Below, in pieces: positions 24,619-31,893 of a stretch of 37,587 nucleotides of DNA (positions within the stretch are counted from its first letter, which is position 1; the number at the start of each line of letters is the position of its first letter). The translations under genes were made by a program, and so were the position numbers. The DNA comes from Thaumarchaeota archaeon UBA223 (lineage in GTDB: Archaea > Thermoproteota > Nitrososphaeria > Nitrososphaerales > UBA57). A model generated the notes under the pieces. It was not told the DNA's origin and did not search any database. It worked only from the letters and a program-made list of their open reading frames with translations. The DNA lies in assembly GCA_002495905.1 (NCBI GenBank), contig DAHJ01000004.1, positions 1 through 37,587 on the forward strand, written 5' to 3'.

Positions 24619-24951
24619 ATGTCAGATAAAAAATCAGGGGTTGAAAAAGTAATTAATTCATTATCAGATTTTGAGAATGAACTTGACCAAATCAAAAATA
24701 AATCTGAATTGAAAAAAACTGAACTTATTAATATGGCTGAATCCGAAGTCGAAAAAATTCAAAATAATATTATTAAAAATGCCGTAGAAACTAAAGATAA
24801 GAATGTTTCTGAAAGTATTAAAAAAGATAAGGCTAATGCTGATGAAATAATTAGTAAAGGTAAATCTAGTACTGAAAAATTGCAGAAAAAAATTGATTCA
24901 AAATTTGATTCTGCAGTAAAAGATGTTGTTAAGAAAATCTTAGGTGTATAA
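24619..24951 (+). CDS. A-type ATPase peripheral-stalk subunit H-like coiled coil
   Basis: This 110-residue protein is very rich in Lys and Glu and almost wholly helical, with little hydrophobic sequence. Its size, composition and position between subunits I and C match the H (G-type) subunit that pairs with subunit E in the peripheral stalk of archaeal ATPases. Short coiled-coil proteins give little sequence-specific evidence, so the assignment rests on context. ATG 24619 is followed 8 bases after its stop by the subunit C gene. Confidence 0.75.
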   Translation: MSDKKSGVEKVINSLSDFENELDQIKNKSELKKTELINMAESEVEKIQNNIIKNAVETKDKNVSESIKKDKANADEIISKGKSSTEKLQKKIDSKFDSAVKDVVKKILGV

Positions 24952-24959
24952 TCTCTAAA

Positions 24960-26030
24960 ATGAGAAGTATCTTAGACGACGTAACATATTCAGCCACTAA
25001 AGCCTATTCATATAGAGGCGGAATACTTGATTCCCAAACAATAACTTCTTTAACTGAATCTTCCGATCTTGATGAACTTGTAACTAAGTTAAAAGCTACC
25101 GCTTATGCCGATTCAGTTTCGCGTATTGATGATCAATATACTGCTCGAAAAATCGAAAAAGCTTGTTATGAACATGTTTCTGACATTCATTCTAATCTCA
25201 TGAAGACATCACCTGGAGGCGAATTAATTTCTAAATATTATCTCAAACATATTGCACGTAATCTTAAAGTTATTTTGAAAAGTAAAGCTCTTGGTAAATC
25301 TGATACTGAATTAGAGGACTATGTTGATTTATACACTGAAGAACTTGTAGGTAGACGAGATTTATTGGTGAAGGTGATGACTGCCGATACATTGGAAGAA
25401 GCAGTAGATTCCCTTTCTGGTACTGAATTCTCAAAAGATATCAATACTGCATTAAAAATCTATAAAGAAAATCCTCAAATGAATATATTTGATGTTTATA
25501 TCGATCGAGCTTATCATACACAATTGGTAGAAACCTATTCTAAATTAAATTCTAATCTTCCATTTTCTGAATCCATAGCTGTTAAATTACGACCTATTAT
25601 TTCACATTATATAGATTCTTATAATGTAGTTTCTGTTTTACGTGCAAAACAATGGAATTTCGATTTAGAACAAATTAAAGAAATATTAATTCAACCTACA
25701 TTTGATATTAAATATAAAAAATTACTCGATATGTCATTAACTGACGATGTCGAAACTGCTATGAAAATGTTAGAAAATACTCCTTACAAAAAATTCCTTC
25801 CTACTTCATTTGATAATCTTGCAGATAGTATTTCTTTATTGGATTCTAATATTAAAAAATATGAATATGATAAATTCAATAAAGTATTTGTTTGGAATGC
25901 ATTTACTGAATTAGTCACTCTTGCATTAATTCGTGTTAAAGAATTTGAAGCATCTAATATAGCTACTATTGCATTTGGAATTGCTAATAATATTGAGAAA
26001 AAAACTATTCAAGAAAACTTGACTAGTTAA
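24960..26030 (+). CDS. atpC: A-type ATP synthase subunit C (V-ATPase subunit d type)
   Basis: This 356-residue all-helical protein matches archaeal ATPase subunit C, which sits as a funnel between the c-ring and the central stalk. Typical features are the N-terminal YSATKAYSYRGGILD with SQTITSLTES, the repeated helical units, SYNVVSVLRAKQWNFD, and LALIRVKEFEASNIATIAFG near the end. It is 8 bases after the H-like gene and ends 5 bases before the convergent NAC gene. With atpI and the H-like gene it forms a partial ATPase operon. Confidence 0.93.
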   Translation: MRSILDDVTYSATKAYSYRGGILDSQTITSLTESSDLDELVTKLKATAYADSVSRIDDQYTARKIEKACYEHVSDIHSNLMKTSPGGELISKYYLKHIARNLKVILKSKALGKSDTELEDYVDLYTEELVGRRDLLVKVMTADTLEEAVDSLSGTEFSKDINTALKIYKENPQMNIFDVYIDRAYHTQLVETYSKLNSNLPFSESIAVKLRPIISHYIDSYNVVSVLRAKQWNFDLEQIKEILIQPTFDIKYKKLLDMSLTDDVETAMKMLENTPYKKFLPTSFDNLADSISLLDSNIKKYEYDKFNKVFVWNAFTELVTLALIRVKEFEASNIATIAFGIANNIEKKTIQENLTS

Positions 26031-26035
26031 AATTT

Positions 26036-26371
26036 TTATTTTAATTTCAAAATTGCTTGAGCTAAATCTCCGTTGGATTCTTCTAAAGCATTTCTTGCAA
26101 CGTCTTCACTAACATTTGCTTGTTGAGATACTAATAATACATCTTCTTCACTAATTTTACTCTCTTCTTTGATAATTTCTTCTGTATCGTTGCCCATAAT
26201 TTGATACATGTCTATTCCTTTACTCTTTAACTTGGAAACTTGAGGGGATTTGATAATTAGATCTCTTTCTTTCATTTTTATTATTACTTCTTCGACATTT
26301 GGCATTTCTTCTAGATTTAAACCCATTTTTTCAAGCATTCTCTTGCTTTGTCTGTTATCTCTAAAACCCAT
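26036..26371 (-). CDS. nac: nascent polypeptide-associated complex protein (NAC alpha type)
   Basis: This 111-residue protein matches archaeal NAC, a ribosome-associated homodimeric chaperone. The N-terminus RQSKRMLEKMGLNLEEMPNV is basic and could contact the ribosome, the middle (VIIKMKERDLIIKSPQVSKL) is the NAC beta-barrel, and the last 40 residues (ISEEDVLLVSQQANVSEDVA onward) are a UBA-like domain. It is 25 bases downstream of the PUA-protein gene on the same strand, so these two are probably one operon with translation-related roles. Confidence 0.93.
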   Translation of the reverse strand: MGFRDNRQSKRMLEKMGLNLEEMPNVEEVIIKMKERDLIIKSPQVSKLKSKGIDMYQIMGNDTEEIIKEESKISEEDVLLVSQQANVSEDVARNALEESNGDLAQAILKLK

Positions 26372-26396
26372 GCAATAATTACCTCAATATCCGTTA

Positions 26397-26855
26397 TTAA
26401 ATATGTCTAACTTTAATTGCTGCTCCTTTGTTGGATTTTTTCATTATATCGTTTGATGTTAGTGCCTTTCCTACTCCTATTACTTTTTTATTTTCATTAA
26501 CAATTATTGCTTCAGAATCAGGTAAAACATTTTTCCCTGCATCAATTATATGTTTGTTAAATACAGAACCTCCTACTCTGATAAATTGTTCTATGTCATT
26601 TTTTATCATTACACAATTTCTCATGTAATCTGGATAATCAATTAATATATTTGCTCCATGAATTGTTAATGCATATGTTCCATTTGCTCTAATAGTTGCA
26701 AATAATTTATCATCAACATATATGAATCTTAATCTGTTTGTATTATTTGATAACTCATATCGTATTTCTCTTTTATCAAATAATTTGTCAATGTCTTCTC
26801 CATACAGATAATTCATTGTAAATAATATCTTATTTATAAAATAATTACTATTCAA
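26397..26855 (-). CDS. PUA-domain RNA-binding protein
   Basis: This 152-residue protein ends in a PUA domain: GGSVFNKHIIDAGKNVLPDS, EAIIVNENKKVIGVGKALTS, then KGAAIKVRHI. The N-terminal half (MNYLYGEDIDKLF, RLRFIYVDDKLFATIRANG) resembles the leader domain of archaeal PUA proteins related to archaeosine transglycosylase tails and MCT-1-like factors. It likely binds tRNA or rRNA. Two starts are possible: TTG 26855, which keeps a longer helix expected from family members and has an AT-rich box about 28 bases upstream, or ATG 26816. It leads an operon with NAC and is divergent from Trm56. Confidence 0.8.
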   Translation of the reverse strand: MNSNYFINKILFTMNYLYGEDIDKLFDKREIRYELSNNTNRLRFIYVDDKLFATIRANGTYALTIHGANILIDYPDYMRNCVMIKNDIEQFIRVGGSVFNKHIIDAGKNVLPDSEAIIVNENKKVIGVGKALTSNDIMKKSNKGAAIKVRHI

Positions 26856-26864
26856 TTTATAATC

Positions 26865-26874
26865 ATTTATAATA
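26865..26874 (+). promoter_or_regulatory. TATA-like element for the Trm56 gene
   Basis: ATTTATAATA is centred about 27 bases before the GTG at 26897. It supports that GTG, rather than the GTG at 26876, as start. Confidence 0.5.
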
Positions 26875-26896
26875 TGTGAATATAAATAATTTACTT

Positions 26897-27430
26897 GTGA
26901 AAATTAAACTTCTTCGTTTAGGCCATAGGATCCATCGAGATCATAGAACCACTACACATTGTGCATTAGTTGCTCGTGCTTTTGGCACTTCTGAAATGTA
27001 TTATTGTGGAAATGAAGATGATTCACTTATATCTTCCATTGAGAAAGTAAACGAATCTTGGGGTGGCGATTTTAATGTCACTTACGTTAAAAGTTGGAAA
27101 TCATTTGTTAATAAATGTAAAAAAGATGGTAATTTTATAATTCTTTGCACAATGTACGGAAAAAATATTCCTGATATAGAAATCGATCTTCGTAGTATAT
27201 TCAAAGATCGAGATATTGTTATAATTATTGGTTCAGAAAAAATTCCTCCTGAATTAATTAATCTTTCAGATATTAATGTCGCAATTTCAAATCAACCTCA
27301 TTCTGAGGTTGCTGCATTAGCTATACTATTGGATAGATTGTTTCAAGGCAAACAATTGAATTTGAAATTTACTAATTCTAAACTCAATATTGTACCACAA
27401 GAAAAAGGCAAATCTATCTATAAATTATAA
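26897..27430 (+). CDS. trm56: tRNA (cytidine(56)-2'-O)-methyltransferase
   Basis: This 177-residue protein matches archaeal Trm56, a SPOUT-class enzyme that methylates C56 in the T-loop of tRNAs using S-adenosylmethionine. The N-terminal signature is LRLGHRIHRDHRTTTHCALV followed by ARAFG. The SPOUT knot region includes VIIIGSEKIPPELI, then VAISNQPHSEVAALAILLDR, where the cofactor binds. GTG 26897 is chosen because it gives the family-typical start (V/M)KIKLLRLGHR and is 27 bases after a TATA-like box; an in-frame GTG at 26876 would only add seven extra residues. Its end overlaps the convergent dehydrogenase gene by 13 bases. Confidence 0.93.
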   Translation: MKIKLLRLGHRIHRDHRTTTHCALVARAFGTSEMYYCGNEDDSLISSIEKVNESWGGDFNVTYVKSWKSFVNKCKKDGNFIILCTMYGKNIPDIEIDLRSIFKDRDIVIIIGSEKIPPELINLSDINVAISNQPHSEVAALAILLDRLFQGKQLNLKFTNSKLNIVPQEKGKSIYKL

Positions 27431-28443
27431 TTTTTTATAAAATTGGTTATATGGCTTCCAATTTTACTCGTAGAAGATTCCCCGCCTAGTTCAGTTGATT
27501 TGATATTCATTTCTAAGCTATTTTCAACTGCTTTTTGAATAATTTCTGACGCAATTAAACAGTTTTTGTCTTCTTTTGTACTATACAACCATTCCATCAT
27601 CATCTTTATTGATAAAATTATTGCTATTGGATTTGCAATATTCTTTCCTGCTATATCTGGTGCAGCTCCATGTACTGGTTCAAATAATGCAAAATCATCG
27701 CCAATATTTGCCGAAGGTGTTAATCCCAATCCTCCTATTATTTGTGCAGCTTCATCTGATAAAATATCTCCAAACATGTTTGTTGTTACAATTACATCAA
27801 ATTCTTTTGGATTTCTAATTAAATTCATTGCACATGCATCTACATATAATTCTGAAAATTTAATATCTTTGTTATTCTTTGCTACTCTATTAACACATTC
27901 TGAAAATAATCCATCTGTCATTTTTAATACATTTGATTTATGTACTGCTGTTACTTTCTTATTTCGAGATTTTGCTATATCAAATGCATATTTTGCAATT
28001 CTTGTTGATGCTTTTTCACTAATAGTTCTTAACGCAATCGCTTTATCTCCAATTCTAAATTCTTGTCCTTTGTATAGATCTTCAGTATTCTCTCTTACAA
28101 TCATTATGTCTATATTATCTTCTAAACTTTTTACTGTAGGAAATGATTTTGCAGGTCTCAAGTTTACATATAGGTCGAATAACTGTCTTAATTTAACTAT
28201 AACTTCCATAGCTGATTCACCAACAGGAGCTTTTATGCAAGCATCAGTTTCCTTGATGTTATTTATTGCTGATTCAGACAATGCTATTCCGTTATTTTTT
28301 AATGCCGTATCTCCCGCTTCTATATTAATTAAATCAAATTTTATATCTAATTTCTGTTCTATTGCTTTAATTACATCTATACTACATTTGGTAATTTCTG
28401 GTCCTATTCCATCTCCTGATATTACGGAAATTTTGTATTTCAT
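27418..28443 (-). CDS. isocitrate/isopropylmalate dehydrogenase family, NAD-type
   Basis: This 341-residue beta-decarboxylating dehydrogenase has GDGIGPEIT, LRQLFDLYVNLRP (Arg86, Arg96), RENTEDLY, the catalytic Lys169 in VHKSNVLKMTD, and metal ligands Asp202, Asp225 and Asp229 (NMFGDILSDEA). The coenzyme loop HGAAPDIAGKNIANP has Asp263, Ile264 and Ala270 at positions equal to Asp344/Ile345/Ala351 in NAD-dependent isocitrate dehydrogenases. The substrate loop (PVGESAMEVIVKLRQ) fits neither classical isocitrate nor isopropylmalate enzymes exactly, so the substrate is open. It follows a small hypothetical gene by 2 bases and overlaps convergent trm56 by 13 bases. Confidence 0.88.
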   Translation of the reverse strand: MKYKISVISGDGIGPEITKCSIDVIKAIEQKLDIKFDLINIEAGDTALKNNGIALSESAINNIKETDACIKAPVGESAMEVIVKLRQLFDLYVNLRPAKSFPTVKSLEDNIDIMIVRENTEDLYKGQEFRIGDKAIALRTISEKASTRIAKYAFDIAKSRNKKVTAVHKSNVLKMTDGLFSECVNRVAKNNKDIKFSELYVDACAMNLIRNPKEFDVIVTTNMFGDILSDEAAQIIGGLGLTPSANIGDDFALFEPVHGAAPDIAGKNIANPIAIILSIKMMMEWLYSTKEDKNCLIASEIIQKAVENSLEMNIKSTELGGESSTSKIGSHITNFIKNYNL

Positions 28444-28445
28444 TT

Positions 28446-28721
28446 CTATTTATTTGCTTTTGCTATAATTAAATCATTAACCAGTCCAATTATTCTGCTT
28501 ATGTTATATGGCTCTAATATGACATTATATTTCTTATTATATTCGTATTCAAGACTCCTTCCAATATCGTGAACATTTTCTATGATAAAATCTGAATTTT
28601 TTATTGATTTGGATATTCTATTCTCGTTTATATTGACTAATTCTAATTTTATCGCATCATTTTCTCTAGATATCTCTATTGTCCATTCTTGACCATTATT
28701 GTTACTTTCCATCTTATTCAT
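28446..28721 (-). CDS. hypothetical protein
   Basis: This 91-residue soluble, acidic/Asn-rich protein (WTIEISRENDAIKLELVNIN, later SLEYEYNKKYNVILEPYNIS) is not recognised. No membrane helix or metal motif is seen. The predicted strands followed by a C-terminal helix (RIIGLVNDLIIAKANK) suggest a small alpha/beta domain. ATG 28721 and ATG 28712 are both possible starts; the second is about 28 bases from a TATA-like sequence (28735-28745). It ends 2 bases before the dehydrogenase gene, so they are probably co-transcribed. Confidence 0.65.
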   Translation of the reverse strand: MNKMESNNNGQEWTIEISRENDAIKLELVNINENRISKSIKNSDFIIENVHDIGRSLEYEYNKKYNVILEPYNISRIIGLVNDLIIAKANK

Positions 28722-28751
28722 CGTACTAAGAATATGTTATTATGTAAAAAG

Positions 28752-28760
28752 TTTTATCTT
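28752..28760 (+). promoter_or_regulatory. TATA-like element for the flavoprotein gene
   Basis: TTTTATCTT is centred 28 bases before the TTG at 28784, supporting that start and a leaderless mRNA. Confidence 0.45.
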
Positions 28761-28783
28761 TTTAATTGACTGTTATTTATTGT

Positions 28784-30457
28784 TTGAACAAATTTACAGA
28801 TGTATTAATTATTGGTTCAGGAATTGCAGGTCTTCGAGCTTCTTTAGAAGCCTCTAAATATTCTGATAATATTGTAATTTTATCTAAATTACCTGTTATG
28901 CTTTCACATTCAGTATCTGCAGCAGGAGGAATAAATTCTGTTTCTATTCCTGACGATTCAATAAAATCTTATTTCGAGGATACAATCAAAGGTTCTGATT
29001 ATCTTGCTGATCAAGACGCAGTTTCAACATTAGTTAACCATGCAAATTCGGAAATTGATTATTTAGAAAAAATCGGTGTTGATTTTGATAAATCCGACAA
29101 AGAATACTCTCCTAATAAACTGGGTGGCGCAAAATTTTCTCGTGCATTAAATTCTTCTAGTCAAATTGGTTTATCTATTATGCAAGGATTATATGATGAA
29201 GTTAAAAAGAATAATATTCAAATCTTAGAAAATTGGCACGTTCTTGATTTACTTGTTGATAATAATCGATGTTATGGATTAATTGCATTAAATAAAGACA
29301 ATTATAAAATTGAAAAATTCCTTTCTCACCTAGTTATCATAGCAACTGGACCTGCAGGCCATATATATTCTGATACTACAAATTCAACAAATTGTACTGG
29401 AGATGGCGTAGCTATTGCATATCGTGCAGGCGCTCTTCTTAAAGACATGGAATTCGTTCAATTTCATCCAACTTCTTTGTTAGGTTCTAATATTCTTATC
29501 ACTGAACGTTCTCGTTCTGTTGGTGCTTATTTACTAAATAAAAATGGAGAACGATTTATGTCTAAATATGCTCCGTCTTCTCTTGAACTTGCACCTCGTG
29601 ATATTGTTTCTAGATCTATAATTAATGAGATAAATGAAAATCTAGGTCTAAATGATCCTGATTATGGAGATTATGTTGAATTATCATTTACTCATTTAGA
29701 GAATTCACTTATTGATGAAAAGTTATCTGATGTTAAAGAACTCGCATCTTCATTATTGAATATAGATATTAAAAAAACTCCTCTGAAAGTAATTCCTGCT
29801 CAACATTATATGATGGGAGGAATTAAAATTAATGTTGATTGTGAAACCTCAATTTCACATTTATATGCAGCAGGTGAATGTTCTTGTCCTAGCGTTCATG
29901 GCGCCAATCGTCTCGGAGGCAATTCTTTAATTGAATGTTTAGTTTTTGGTAAAATTGCAGGTTCACAAATCAAAAATCATTCAAAAATTCATGATATTGA
30001 TTCTTTAAATATTGAATTTAATATCTCAGATTATTCAAATATTATGGATAATGTTGATTCTGACTACATTAATATTATTAGTTCTAAACTCCAATCTTTG
30101 ATGACCTCTAATGTTGGAATAATAAGAACAAAGAAATTATTAGAACAATCACTTCAGGATCTATATATATTAAAAAAACAAGCTTTGTCCCATCCTATAG
30201 ATAATTCTGATAATTCTAAATCATCTGGTCATTCTTATTTTGAATTACTTAATATGTTAGACGTTGCTGAAACTATAATTTCGTCATCTATTATAAGAGA
30301 AGAAAGTCGAGGCTCCCACTTTCGTCTTGATTTTCCTTCTCGCAATGATAAAGATTGGTTAAATCATGTTATTATACAATTGTCAAATTCTAATGTTATA
30401 TCTTCTTTTGAATCTGTTATAATAAATAATATTGTTCCTGATTCAAGATCATATTAA
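28784..30457 (+). CDS. sdhA: succinate dehydrogenase/fumarate reductase-type flavoprotein subunit
   Basis: This 557-residue FAD protein starts NKFTDVLIIGSGIAGLRASL (dinucleotide-binding fold). The His that binds FAD covalently in complex II is in LSHSVSAAGGIN. Substrate-site elements are FVQFHPTS, APRDIVSR with the catalytic Arg, AQHYMMGGI, and HGANRLGGNSLIECLVFG. The dicarboxylate loop normally reading EGxRGEGG is ERSRSVGA here: Glu and Arg stay, but the glycines are changed. It probably oxidises succinate or reduces fumarate; an L-aspartate oxidase role is less likely because the HGANRLGGNS region is complex-II-like. No SdhB or membrane subunit gene adjoins it. TTG 28784 is preferred over TTG 28766 because of TATA spacing. 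Confidence 0.88.
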   Translation: MNKFTDVLIIGSGIAGLRASLEASKYSDNIVILSKLPVMLSHSVSAAGGINSVSIPDDSIKSYFEDTIKGSDYLADQDAVSTLVNHANSEIDYLEKIGVDFDKSDKEYSPNKLGGAKFSRALNSSSQIGLSIMQGLYDEVKKNNIQILENWHVLDLLVDNNRCYGLIALNKDNYKIEKFLSHLVIIATGPAGHIYSDTTNSTNCTGDGVAIAYRAGALLKDMEFVQFHPTSLLGSNILITERSRSVGAYLLNKNGERFMSKYAPSSLELAPRDIVSRSIINEINENLGLNDPDYGDYVELSFTHLENSLIDEKLSDVKELASSLLNIDIKKTPLKVIPAQHYMMGGIKINVDCETSISHLYAAGECSCPSVHGANRLGGNSLIECLVFGKIAGSQIKNHSKIHDIDSLNIEFNISDYSNIMDNVDSDYINIISSKLQSLMTSNVGIIRTKKLLEQSLQDLYILKKQALSHPIDNSDNSKSSGHSYFELLNMLDVAETIISSSIIREESRGSHFRLDFPSRNDKDWLNHVIIQLSNSNVISSFESVIINNIVPDSRSY

Positions 30458-30469
30458 TCAGTGTAACAC

Positions 30470-30480
30470 TTTTATCTTAT
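30470..30480 (+). promoter_or_regulatory. TATA-like element for the NADP-type dehydrogenase
   Basis: TTTTATCTTAT is centred 26 bases before the ATG at 30501. Confidence 0.45.
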
Positions 30481-30500
30481 AGCGATTAGCCGGTATTATA

Positions 30501-31511
30501 ATGACAAAAAAAGTTATTATAATTAGAGGTGACGGAACTGGACCTGAATTAATATCCTGCACTATGCAAATTCTTAATTCCGTTAATCCTAGTAATATTG
30601 AATTTATTGAATGTGATGCAGGTGCTGAATATTGGGAACGAGAACAAGGACAAAGTTTGATTCCTCCAGATACAATGTCTCTTCTTGAAGAAAGTGATGC
30701 CTGTCTTAAGGGACCTACAGTTACTCCTACAATTCCTGGAGCGCCTAGAAGTGTTGCAGTTACATTGAGACAGAAATTTGATTTGTATGCTAACGTTCGT
30801 CCTATTAAGAGTCTTTCTAATAATAACTCAGATTCAATAGAAATGCTGTGTATTAGAGAAGGCACTGAAGGTATGTATAGTGGACTTGGATTTCAAATTG
30901 ATAAAGATACTGCCATTACTATTAGAAAAATTACTCGTTCTTCCTGTACTCGTATAGCTAAATTTGCATTTGAATCTGCTTCTGAACGTGGTTGGAAAAC
31001 TGTTGTTCCAATACATAAAGCTAATATTCTTCGTGAAACTGATGACATATTTCTTGACGAAGTAAATAAAATATCTGATGAATATTCTGATATTTCCGTT
31101 GAAGATTATTTCATAGACAACATGGCTCAACAATTATATAAAAATCCTGAAAGATTTCATAAAAAAGTACTTCTTAGTACTAATCTCTTTATGGATATTA
31201 TATCTGAAGAAGCTTCTGCATTGATTGGCAGTATAGGAAATGTTTATTCTGCAAATATTGGAGATAATTATGCAATGTTTGAACCAGCTCATGGAAGTTC
31301 TCCAAAGTATAAAGGTCAAGATAAAATAAATCCCACAGCTACTGTATTGTCTGCTGCATGGATGCTTCAATATTTAGGAGATGAAAAATCAGGTAATGCT
31401 ATTTTTGAAGCTACTGAACGAGTAATTTCCGAAGGAAAATCCGTTACTTATGATCTCGGTGGCTCTGCAAAAACATCTGAGATGACAGCTGAAATTATTA
31501 AATATCTCTAA
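30501..31511 (+). CDS. isocitrate dehydrogenase-like enzyme, NADP-type signature
   Basis: This 336-residue paralogue of the 27418-28443 enzyme has GDGTGPELI, APRSVAVTLRQKFDLYANVR (Arg83, Ser84, Arg90, Arg100), IREGTEGMYSG, and Lys in PIHKANILRETD. The coenzyme loop HGSSPKYKGQDKINP carries Lys269 and Tyr270, equal to Lys344/Tyr345 of NADP-dependent isocitrate dehydrogenase. The Arg-Ser pair also fits the isocitrate loop. However, the metal-binding motif GDxxSD is changed to MDIISEE (Asp232, Glu236), an unusual replacement of the third acidic ligand. It may be the TCA isocitrate dehydrogenase supplying NADPH, but a different 2-hydroxy-acid substrate is possible. It lies 43 bases after the flavoprotein gene, with its own promoter. 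Confidence 0.85.
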   Translation: MTKKVIIIRGDGTGPELISCTMQILNSVNPSNIEFIECDAGAEYWEREQGQSLIPPDTMSLLEESDACLKGPTVTPTIPGAPRSVAVTLRQKFDLYANVRPIKSLSNNNSDSIEMLCIREGTEGMYSGLGFQIDKDTAITIRKITRSSCTRIAKFAFESASERGWKTVVPIHKANILRETDDIFLDEVNKISDEYSDISVEDYFIDNMAQQLYKNPERFHKKVLLSTNLFMDIISEEASALIGSIGNVYSANIGDNYAMFEPAHGSSPKYKGQDKINPTATVLSAAWMLQYLGDEKSGNAIFEATERVISEGKSVTYDLGGSAKTSEMTAEIIKYL

Positions 31512-31533
31512 TACAATATTTTTGTTATAAAAT

Positions 31534-31541
31534 GCTTATAC
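31534..31541 (+). promoter_or_regulatory. TATA-like element for the small CxxC protein and guaA
   Basis: GCTTATAC is centred about 29 bases before the ATG at 31567. Confidence 0.4.
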
Positions 31542-31566
31542 GTTTCTTTTCATCATAATATATTGT

Positions 31567-31893
31567 ATGAGTTATTCTGATGATAGTTTAAAAAAAGCAG
31601 CAGAAACAAAAGAATGGCTGGAACGAAAAATTAATGAACTTGAAATTGAATTAAATAGTCTTCAAGATACACTTGCAGTAGTTAATTCAGTATTAAAATC
31701 CAGTAGTTTTCAACCTGCTCATACAATTACAAAATCAAATTCCATGGTTAATCAAGGATCATTATCTTCTAATTCCTATCGAAAATCATGTAATGTTTGT
31801 CAAGTTGAAATAGAAATGCGTAAAATTGATGATAGATGGGGTGCTTATATTCTTGATAGCGACGAACGACACAAATGTGATAATGATGAATAA
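31567..31893 (+). CDS. small coiled-coil protein with possible zinc site
   Basis: This 108-residue protein begins with a helix predicted to form a coiled coil (residues 5-45, EWLERKINELEIELNSLQDT). A Ser/Asn-rich linker follows, then a Cys/His tail: Cys75-x2-Cys78 and His102-x-Cys104, spaced like a small zinc-binding knuckle. No named family is recognised. It overlaps guaA by 11 bases and the pair probably share a promoter. It could be an oligomerising nucleic-acid or protein adaptor; that is inference. Confidence 0.72.
   Translation: MSYSDDSLKKAAETKEWLERKINELEIELNSLQDTLAVVNSVLKSSSFQPAHTITKSNSMVNQGSLSSNSYRKSCNVCQVEIEMRKIDDRWGAYILDSDERHKCDNDE

Noticed and set aside
27566..28468. Plus-strand open frame of 300 residues
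   Set aside because: It is antisense to the NAD-type dehydrogenase, which has full family motifs; the long frame comes from low stop-codon density opposite this gene.
30834..31370. Minus-strand open frames opposite the NADP-type dehydrogenase
   Set aside because: They are shadows, with no motif and no promoter; the plus-strand gene is clearly real.
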